From NCBI GenBank assembly GCA_020860025.1, contig JAJBVC010000171.1, positions 1 through 29,736 of the forward strand: a DNA stretch of 29,736 nucleotides, written 5' to 3'. A program made the position numbers and the translations under genes. The notes beneath the pieces were generated by a model. The model did no database searches. It worked only from the letters and a program-made list of their open reading frames with translations, and was not told where the DNA came from. The stretch comes from Clostridiales bacterium. GTDB taxonomy: Bacteria > Bacillota > Clostridia > Oscillospirales > Acutalibacteraceae. Positions 24,381-29,736 of this stretch are shown piece after piece; position 1 is the stretch's first letter; each line of letters begins with the position of its first letter.

Positions 24381-24406
24381 CTTTCAATCTGTACTCTCAA
24401 TCTGTA
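24381..24406. repeat. 13-bp tandem repeat in the leader of the membrane protein gene
   Basis: CTTTCAATCTGTA (24381-24393) and CTCTCAATCTGTA (24394-24406) are adjacent direct repeats differing at one base. On the minus strand they read TACAGATTGA twice and include the weak AAAGG ribosome binding site. A candidate -10 TATAGT within the small palindrome GATTATAGTAATC lies just upstream. Confidence 0.7.
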
Positions 24407-24495
24407 AAAGATTACTATAATCTCAAATTAAAAATTACTTACATTTTTCTTTTTCAAACTGTTTTATATACGTCAAAATCAGTTTATAATCAATT

Positions 24496-24969
24496 TTATG
24501 CCTTATCGATAAGACATACGGCATGTGCGGCAATTCCCTGCTTTTTTCCTGTAAAACCAAGACCCTCCTCGGTCGTTGCCTTGACCGAAACGCAGTCAAA
24601 ATCAATATCGCACACCTCTGCAATATTTTTTCGCATATCACTGATGTACGGCGCTAATTTAGGTGCTTGCGCAAGAACTGTAGCGTCGATATTTACAATT
24701 ACATATCCCTTAAGGTGAAGCTGAGAAACTACCTCTTTGAGAAGAAGCAGGCTGTTTGCACCTTTCCATTTATCGTCTGTATCTGGAAAAAGATTGCCTA
24801 TATCCCCCATTGCCGCCGCTCCGAGAACAGCATCGGATATTGCATGAAGCAGAACATCTGCGTCGCTGTGACCAAGCAGTCCTACAGGTGACGGAATATC
24901 AACACCGCCAATAATACACTTTCTACCCTCGACAAGCTTATGAACATCGTAACCGTGACCTATTCTCAT
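24496..24969 (-). CDS. ispF: 2-C-methyl-D-erythritol 2,4-cyclodiphosphate synthase
   Basis: Fifth step of the MEP pathway to isoprenoids: forms the cyclic diphosphate and releases CMP. The 157 residues match the family. Zinc ligands Asp8, His10 (GHGYDVH) and His42 (DVLLHAISDAVLGA) are present, as are LGHSDAD, DIGNLFPDTDDKW and the C-terminal VKATTEEGLGFTGKKQGIAAHAV. Its ATG overlaps the ispD stop (ATGA), so it is translationally coupled to the enzyme two steps earlier in the same pathway. Confidence 0.97.
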   Translation of the reverse strand: MRIGHGYDVHKLVEGRKCIIGGVDIPSPVGLLGHSDADVLLHAISDAVLGAAAMGDIGNLFPDTDDKWKGANSLLLLKEVVSQLHLKGYVIVNIDATVLAQAPKLAPYISDMRKNIAEVCDIDFDCVSVKATTEEGLGFTGKKQGIAAHAVCLIDKA

Positions 24970-25646
24970 TGCTCTTTACCTCTCATTTTAATAATGCTTT
25001 CCGCCGTTGGCAAATCCTCGGGCGTAGTTATTTTAATATTGCCATAATCACCTATAACGGTAAAGACTTCGGCGCCGTAATTTTCAATAAGCTGACAGTC
25101 GTCTGTAAAATCCCTATTCTGTTCATTTGCAAGTGATAAAGCGGCAGTATAAAGTGAAAATTTAAAAATTTGCGGAGTACGAATAGAAATGAGCGACGAA
25201 CGCTTTGGAGTATCGATAATTTTAAGAGAATCGTCTACAATTTTAATTGTGTCCTTAACAGGAACTCCTACAGCCGCCGCAAGACTTTCTCTTGCTTTTG
25301 ATATAGTATCGCTTATTTCTTTATCGGTAACAAGCGGACGTGCTCCGTCGTGGATAATAAGTAAATCACAATCATCAATAGTTTCAACAGTGTTTTTTAC
25401 ACTTTCCTGACGTGTTTCTCCTCCGAAGCAATATGATATATCATATCTTGAAAGTACATTTTCAAACGCTTCAAAATCACTTTCTCTGCACACAACTATA
25501 ACCTCGTCAACCATCGGGTGATTTATAAAGGTCAAAACAGTTCGTTCAATTACGGTCATACCGCCGATTTCAAGCAGAAGCTTGCTTTTATCGGCTTTCA
25601 TTCTGCTGCCGCTGCCGGCGCCTAAAATTACAGCAATATTATTCAT
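24966..25646 (-). CDS. ispD: 2-C-methyl-D-erythritol 4-phosphate cytidylyltransferase
   Basis: Third step of the MEP pathway: joins CMP from CTP to methylerythritol phosphate. The 226 residues contain the nucleotide-binding loop VILGAGSGSRMKADKSKLLL, the LIIHDGARPLV motif, GVPVKDTIKIV and RTPQIFKFSLY. Length is normal. The start overlaps the end of rqcH by 8 bases and has AGAGGT upstream; the stop overlaps ispF by 4. ispD and ispF are separate genes here, not the fused form seen in some bacteria. The intervening IspE is not in this window. Confidence 0.97.
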   Translation of the reverse strand: MNNIAVILGAGSGSRMKADKSKLLLEIGGMTVIERTVLTFINHPMVDEVIVVCRESDFEAFENVLSRYDISYCFGGETRQESVKNTVETIDDCDLLIIHDGARPLVTDKEISDTISKARESLAAAVGVPVKDTIKIVDDSLKIIDTPKRSSLISIRTPQIFKFSLYTAALSLANEQNRDFTDDCQLIENYGAEVFTVIGDYGNIKITTPEDLPTAESIIKMRGKEQ

Positions 25647-27324
25647 TTTTCAACCTCTCAACCTCTTCAATAGTAGGTGTTGCAAATTCTGTTTTATAAG
25701 GATCGTAAACTACAAATCCCGGCTTAGCGCCGTTCGGCTTTTTAACGTTTTTAACAAGAGTATAATCGACCGCAACATTTGACGATTCCCTCGCCTTGCT
25801 GTAATATGCGGCAATTACAGCGCAGTCGTGAATAGCCTCATCAGTAATTTGAGCAGAACTTGTTTTACATATGACATGACTTCCGGGGCAATCCTGCACG
25901 TGAAACCACGTATCGTAATTACCTGCGTTTTTCATCGTTAATGTATCGTTCATTAAATTATTTCTTCCTACATAAACGTCAAAACCGTCTCTCGTTTTAA
26001 AATACATTGGCTTTAACGCTTTTGCGGTTTTCTTCTTATTATTCTTATCATTTTGCTTTTTCAAATAACCCTGTGAAGCGAGTTCTTCCTTGATTTGGGT
26101 AATCTCACTGTCGCTTTCCGCTCTTGAAAGTGCGTCTGTAACAGTATCGAAATAATCGGCTTCCGCCTTAGCTTCATTTATAAAATCGTTAAGCTTGCTT
26201 TCGGCAACCTGCTTTTTTCTGTATTCTTTATAATATTTCTGTGCATTTTGAGACGGAGTTAAGGCAACGTCGGCGGGAATACGCACAGGAACGTTATTGT
26301 CATAATAATTTTCCAAATCATAGTACGGCATACCTTTTTCAAGTCTGTACTGGTTTGTGCTTATTAAGTCACCGAAAAGCTTATATGTGTCCTTGTCCTT
26401 ACATTCGGCAAGCTCCTGAGTTCTGTTTATGACCTTTCTCACGGCACGTTCTTTCAGCGTTGCGACCTTTTTAAAAAGGTCGGCGCTTCTTGACTTCAAT
26501 CTCATTAAGCGAACACGCTCATAATAGAAAAAATCAAGAAGTGTTGAAAAGGAGCTGTATGTTTTAATTGTCGCCAAATTATCATACTGCTTTATATCCA
26601 TAAAGGAAAAATCTTTCGGTACGTCAATAATCACCATAGTAGGAACAGGATTCAAAGCTGCCTTTTTAAAATCAGAAAGTGAAAGTCCGTTTTCTATTTC
26701 CCTGCATACTATCGGAGAAACTCCCTTAATCGTATCCATAACGCTGCGATAAACGCCTTTATCACTTTGATATATTTTTGATTTTATCAGCTCAATATCC
26801 TGTGTAAAAATATTCAGCTTATCCTGCTTTGGCGGAGCGGTATAGGTAACTCCCGGCAAAATTTGGCGGATATGAGACTTACTTTCATCAATTCTCTTTA
26901 CGGAGTCAATTACAGTGTCATTACTGTCAACAAAAATAATATTTGAATACTTGCCCATAATTTCGACAATAAGGGAATATGACGTTTTATCGCCAAGTTC
27001 ATCAGTACCGCTGAAACGAATACGCACAATACGTTCCAAATCATCCTGCTCAACAGCCGTTATCCACGCTCCTGTGAGCCTTTTTCTTAAAAGCAGGCAA
27101 AGCATCGGCGGTTTAGCCGGGTTTTCGGGCGGAAAGTCAGTAAAATGAATACGTGCCGTATCCGCATTACATGACAAAAGAAGTTTTTTACTTCCCTGAC
27201 GTGAACGCAAATTGAGTATTATTTCATCCCTTGACGGCTGGTGAATTTTATCCACTCTGCTGTTGACGGCAAAATCCGCTATTTCATTTTTTAAATGGTA
27301 TAAAAATATTCCATCAAGTGCCAT
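25639..27324 (-). CDS. rqcH: NFACT-family ribosome quality control protein RqcH
   Basis: Binds the 50S subunit with a stalled nascent chain and adds alanine tails for degradation (Rqc2/NEMF family; older name fibronectin-binding protein). At 561 residues it has family length. NFACT-N: MALDGIFLYHLKNEIADF, VDKIHQPSRDEIIL and PPMLCLLLRKRL. Middle coiled-coil arms are at about 275-320 and 365-430. The C-terminal NFACT-R domain has FKTRDGFDVYVGRNNLMND and WFHVQDCPGSHVIC. The conserved Asp-Arg pair needed for tailing reads Glu97-Arg98 (DLERIV). I use ATG 27324, with AAAGGTG seven bases upstream, not the GTG at 27333. Confidence 0.95.
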   Translation of the reverse strand: MALDGIFLYHLKNEIADFAVNSRVDKIHQPSRDEIILNLRSRQGSKKLLLSCNADTARIHFTDFPPENPAKPPMLCLLLRKRLTGAWITAVEQDDLERIVRIRFSGTDELGDKTSYSLIVEIMGKYSNIIFVDSNDTVIDSVKRIDESKSHIRQILPGVTYTAPPKQDKLNIFTQDIELIKSKIYQSDKGVYRSVMDTIKGVSPIVCREIENGLSLSDFKKAALNPVPTMVIIDVPKDFSFMDIKQYDNLATIKTYSSFSTLLDFFYYERVRLMRLKSRSADLFKKVATLKERAVRKVINRTQELAECKDKDTYKLFGDLISTNQYRLEKGMPYYDLENYYDNNVPVRIPADVALTPSQNAQKYYKEYRKKQVAESKLNDFINEAKAEADYFDTVTDALSRAESDSEITQIKEELASQGYLKKQNDKNNKKKTAKALKPMYFKTRDGFDVYVGRNNLMNDTLTMKNAGNYDTWFHVQDCPGSHVICKTSSAQITDEAIHDCAVIAAYYSKARESSNVAVDYTLVKNVKKPNGAKPGFVVYDPYKTEFATPTIEEVERLKNE

Positions 27325-27372
27325 AGTTTGCACCTTTCCGAATACAAATAGTTTTTGTTTTTACAGATTTTA

Positions 27373-28119
27373 CTAAATCTCCAACACGGGATTTTCTCTC
27401 GGAGCAATGATAAATTCGACATCCGTAAAAATTTTTTCAAGTTTGTTTTTAAGCATAAGGAACGGTATGTTTTCGGTTTCATAATGACCTGCTGCGATAA
27501 CGGGATAGCCTACCTCGTCAGCTTCAAGCATATGATGATATTTAAGCTCGCCCGTAACAAAGCAATCGGCATTTTCCATTGCGCTTTGCATATAATCCTC
27601 ACACGCTCCGCCGCCGACAGCAACACTTTTTATTATTTTATCGGAGTCGGTGTAGCGAAGTCCGTGACAGTCGAGCACCTCTGCAACAAACAACGCAAAA
27701 TCGTCGATACTCATACCCTGCCGTAAATCACCGGCAACGAGTATTCCGTCAGGTAAATGACGTGTGTTTTCAAGCTGCAAAAGAGCTGCGAGATTATCGT
27801 TAATTCCGTCTTTTGCGACGTCGAATGATGTATGAGCGCTTATGACTGCAATATCGCTTTTAACAAGACTGTATACGGCGCTGTCAGACTTTATTTTATT
27901 TATCGGATTAAAAATTACCGGGTGATGTGTTAAAAGTAAATCTGCGCTTACGCTTTCGGCAAAGCGTGCAACATTTTTAGTTGCGTCAAGGCTTATAACC
28001 ACTGTTTTAACCTCTTTGCGAAATTCTCCGATAAGAAAGCCTGAATTATCCCATTCTTCCTGTTTGTCAAACGGTGCGACTGAATTTATGTAATCGTAAA
28101 TATTTTTAACTGTTGTCAT
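27373..28119 (-). CDS. Nif3/DUF34-like dinuclear metal centre protein
   Basis: A 248-residue member of the Nif3/YqfO family, the short form without the inserted PII-like domain of Bacillus YqfO. Motifs: WDNSGFLIG, ADLLLTHHPVIF (two His metal ligands), AVISAHTSFDVAKDGINDNLAALL, GGGACEDYMQSAM, and near the C-terminus VIAAGHYETENIPF. GTP cyclohydrolase I type 2 is an old label; the true function is not settled. The gene overlaps trmK by 14 bases, an arrangement widely kept in Firmicutes (trmK-yqfO), which hints at a shared role in RNA or cofactor metabolism. Confidence 0.93.
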   Translation of the reverse strand: MTTVKNIYDYINSVAPFDKQEEWDNSGFLIGEFRKEVKTVVISLDATKNVARFAESVSADLLLTHHPVIFNPINKIKSDSAVYSLVKSDIAVISAHTSFDVAKDGINDNLAALLQLENTRHLPDGILVAGDLRQGMSIDDFALFVAEVLDCHGLRYTDSDKIIKSVAVGGGACEDYMQSAMENADCFVTGELKYHHMLEADEVGYPVIAAGHYETENIPFLMLKNKLEKIFTDVEFIIAPRENPVLEI

Positions 28120-28750
28120 TTAATATATCCTCCAGCGCTGTTATAATATCTGAATAATCATCGCCTGATTTAGATTTGTTTTTTACAAAATTAAGTAAAT
28201 GTGAAAAATATTCTTTATTTTCAAAATTTTTTATATTTCCAAGGTAATAATCAAGGCGTGTTTTTTTGCCGACAAAGCCCTTATAATGAGCGTCAAACAC
28301 ACTGTAACAATGACGTGCGTCTTTAACTATAAAATCGTTTTCAATATCAAATCCGTTATCGTACAAAAATTTTCTTACAATTTCGGGATGAGTCATCGGA
28401 TTTAAAATAATATGCTTTTCGCTGAGTTTTTCGCATCTCGACAAAATATCGGCAATAAGCTCGCCACCCATACCGGCAATAATTATTGTGTCATATAAAT
28501 CAGGGCACAAATTATCAAGCCCGTCGGACAAACGAGTTTCTATAGCAAAGGAAAGCCCCTCTTGCTCTACAAGTGCTTTACAAGAGGACAAGGGGGCTTC
28601 GTTAATATCCAGTGCAAACGCACCTTTAATTTTTCCGCTTTTGTAAAGGCTGACAGGAATATACCCGTGGTCAGTGCCTACATCGGCAATAACAGAATCT
28701 TGCTTTACAAGCCCTGCAACTGCCGAAAGACGTTTAGAAAACCTTTGCAT
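28106..28750 (-). CDS. trmK: tRNA (adenine(22)-N1)-methyltransferase
   Basis: Methylates N1 of adenine 22 in tRNAs using S-adenosylmethionine. The 214-residue protein has the SAM-binding motif ADVGTDHGYIPVSL, the second motif GAFALDINEAPLSSCK, DTIIIAGMGGELIADIL and LNPMTHPEIVRKFLYDNGF, with a C-terminal helical domain. Length is near the usual 220-235. Its ATG shares one base with the stop of the DUF1858 gene (TAATG) and its end overlaps the Nif3-like gene, so the three are translationally linked. Confidence 0.94.
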   Translation of the reverse strand: MQRFSKRLSAVAGLVKQDSVIADVGTDHGYIPVSLYKSGKIKGAFALDINEAPLSSCKALVEQEGLSFAIETRLSDGLDNLCPDLYDTIIIAGMGGELIADILSRCEKLSEKHIILNPMTHPEIVRKFLYDNGFDIENDFIVKDARHCYSVFDAHYKGFVGKKTRLDYYLGNIKNFENKEYFSHLLNFVKNKSKSGDDYSDIITALEDILNDNS

Positions 28751-28950
28751 TACGCACCAATCATTGAATTGATTTTTTCAACGAGCGAGTCAGCGTCGGT
28801 ACCGTGAACCATACAAGCCTGCTCAATACTTTCACCCCTTGAAGCAGGACATCCGAGACAGTGCATACCTATCTCAAGAAAAAGCGGTGCTGTATCGGGA
28901 TATTCATCTAAAATATCGCCTATAATTGAATTTTTTGTAATTTCTGCCAT
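28750..28950 (-). CDS. DUF1858 redox-disulfide domain protein
   Basis: A 66-residue protein that is wholly one DUF1858 domain: DILDEYPDTAPLFLEIGMHCLGCPASRGESIEQACMVHG. The CxxC pair (HCLGCP) and a later Cys are typical; the domain occurs alone or fused near hybrid-cluster proteins and is thought to be redox-active or metal-binding, but no function is proven. It has a strong AGGAGG and is the first gene of the trmK-nif3-rqcH-ispD-ispF run, under a visible promoter. Confidence 0.9.
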   Translation of the reverse strand: MAEITKNSIIGDILDEYPDTAPLFLEIGMHCLGCPASRGESIEQACMVHGTDADSLVEKINSMIGA

Positions 28951-28995
28951 TTTTACTTCCTCCTTGACACTTATTACTATGATATTACTATAACT

Positions 28996-29024
28996 ACTAT
29001 AACATAAATAATAATTGATTGCAA
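28996..29024 (-). promoter_or_regulatory. promoter of the DUF1858-trmK-nif3-rqcH-isp operon
   Basis: On the minus strand TTGCAA (29019-29024), a 17-base spacer and TATAGT (28996-29001) form a plausible vegetative promoter about 45 bases before the DUF1858 start. Downstream, ATTACTAT occurs at 28973-28980 and 28984-28991 (and a related CTACTAT at 28994-29000), a possible regulator site. Confidence 0.55.
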
Positions 29025-29049
29025 GACAGCAAAAAATATGTTAACATAT
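29015..29049 (+). promoter_or_regulatory. DUF4364 gene promoter with perfect palindrome
   Basis: TTGATT (29015-29020), a 16-base spacer and TATGTT (29037-29042) make a weak promoter. The -10 lies in a perfect 14-bp palindrome, ATATGTTAACATAT (29036-29049), which could be a repressor site, possibly for the DUF4364 protein itself. Confidence 0.4.
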
Positions 29050-29072
29050 ATTTCAAAGGATGGTGACGATAC

Positions 29073-29636
29073 TTGGATAAAGAATTTAATCCCGCAATGC
29101 AGTTTGACGCTTTTACTGCAGGCGTTGAGGACGGCGGACTTCGCTCAAGTTCATCTATTGAAATACTTGTCTGTTATATTCTTGCCAACTGCAAAGAAAA
29201 AATTACATCACAAAATATAGTAGACGCTTTGGTAGAGGGAAAAATTGCCAATTATTTTGAAGTATCAAGTGCAATTTCAAAAATGATAAAGCTGAAAAAT
29301 GTTGTCGAAAACGATGATGGAAGTCTTTCTCTTACAGGAAAAAGTCAATTTGCGATTGAGCTTGTTGAAAAGGATTTGCCTATAGTTATTAGGGAAAAAG
29401 CCGTTGAGCTTGTCAGCAAAATTAAAACGCTCGAACTTTATAAAAAAGAAACAAAGGTTGACATAACAGAAGCGCAAAACGGATACAAAATCACCCTACG
29501 CATTACCGATAACGATATTGATTATATGGCACTTACGCTTTATGTGCCGACTCTTGAGCAGGCAGATGTAATTAAAAATAAATTTCAGGAGCATCCAACC
29601 GAGGTTTATCAAAATTTAATAAACTATATTTTTTAG
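29073..29636 (+). CDS. DUF4364 family protein
   Basis: A 187-residue protein matching the DUF4364 family of Clostridia. The N-terminal half resembles a winged helix: SSIEILVCYILANCKEKITSQNIVDALVEGKIANYFEVSSAISKMIKLKNVVENDDGSLSLTGKSQFAIEL. The C-terminal half is a beta-rich domain (KVDITEAQNGYKITLRITDNDIDYMALTLYVP-type pattern). A DNA-binding regulator is a reasonable guess, but no target is known. The start is a TTG at 29073, supported by GGTGA 6 bases before it. A perfect palindrome overlaps its promoter, which may mean autoregulation. It is followed by its own terminator. Confidence 0.85.
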   Translation: MDKEFNPAMQFDAFTAGVEDGGLRSSSSIEILVCYILANCKEKITSQNIVDALVEGKIANYFEVSSAISKMIKLKNVVENDDGSLSLTGKSQFAIELVEKDLPIVIREKAVELVSKIKTLELYKKETKVDITEAQNGYKITLRITDNDIDYMALTLYVPTLEQADVIKNKFQEHPTEVYQNLINYIF

Positions 29637-29689
29637 CAAATTGTTAAAATAAACAAGAAAAAATCTCCGAACAGTTAAAACGGTTCTAT

Positions 29690-29729
29690 AATAAATGTTG
29701 GGGTATGGGACTCCAACATTTATTTTTTT
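29690..29729 (+). terminator. terminator after the DUF4364 gene
   Basis: AATAAATGTTGG (29690-29701) and CCAACATTTATT (29713-29724) form a perfect 12-bp stem with an 11-base loop, followed by TTTTT (29725-29729). It ends the + strand transcript about 55-90 bases after the stop codon. Confidence 0.85.
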
Positions 29730-29736
29730 ACAAAAA

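Noticed and set aside
28973..29000. CRISPR-like or long repeat array near 28.98 kb
   Set aside because: ATTACTAT-type repeats are only 8 bases long, two or three copies and AT-rich; there are no spacers of constant length and no cas genes.

Overview
The window looks like chromosome from a low-GC Gram-positive anaerobe of the Clostridia, probably an Oscillospiraceae/Ruminococcus-like gut commensal. This is inferred from the AT-rich sequence, strong AGGAGG-type ribosome binding sites, Firmicutes-type gene families (RNase M5, YdbC, TmcAL, TrmK, DUF4364, GPH-type transporter, RqcH) and fermentative enzymes (lactate dehydrogenase, acetate kinase). I cannot name the species. Almost every base is explained by genes or short intergenic control regions. 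I see no rRNA or tRNA genes, insertion sequences, prophage genes or CRISPR array.

Layout. Bases 1-229 hold the possible tail of an upstream + strand gene and two terminator hairpins. Bases 230-6199 form a galactoside locus: a GH36 alpha-galactosidase (-) divergent from an AraC-type regulator (+), then a calcineurin-like metallophosphoesterase and a GPH-type sugar transporter that are translationally adjacent (+). Bases 6350-11334 run on the minus strand: YdbC (PC4-like ssDNA-binding protein), alaS, a HIT-family protein, an Apt-type phosphoribosyltransferase and L-lactate dehydrogenase. Acetate kinase (-) and the tRNA acetylation enzyme TmcAL (+) are divergent at about 12.65 kb. Bases 13810-20567 are a tight minus-strand block: a GH2 beta-galactosidase, a shortened ComEC, DNA polymerase III delta subunit (HolA) and RNase M5 (RnmV).

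From 20815 a + strand pair encodes a FemX/FemAB-type aminoacyltransferase and a divergent alanine-racemase-like PLP protein. Convergent to it is an unrecognised three-helix membrane protein (-). The right end (24496-28950) is a minus-strand housekeeping operon in transcription order DUF1858 protein, TrmK, Nif3/DUF34 protein, RqcH, IspD, IspF. A DUF4364 protein (+) with its own terminator closes the window.

How the parts may work together: two intracellular galactosidases, a sugar importer and their regulators suggest use of plant alpha-galactosides and beta-galactosides, with carbon leaving as lactate (Ldh) and acetate (AckA). The most notable signals are the FemX-like/divergent Alr-like pair, a perfect 13-bp inverted repeat that covers the ldh ribosome binding site, helically phased repeats between the alpha-galactosidase and AraC genes, a 16-bp tandem repeat plus palindrome upstream of lacZ, and a ComEC whose C-terminal hydrolase domain has lost its metal ligands. 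No obviously new multi-gene defence or mobile system is visible.
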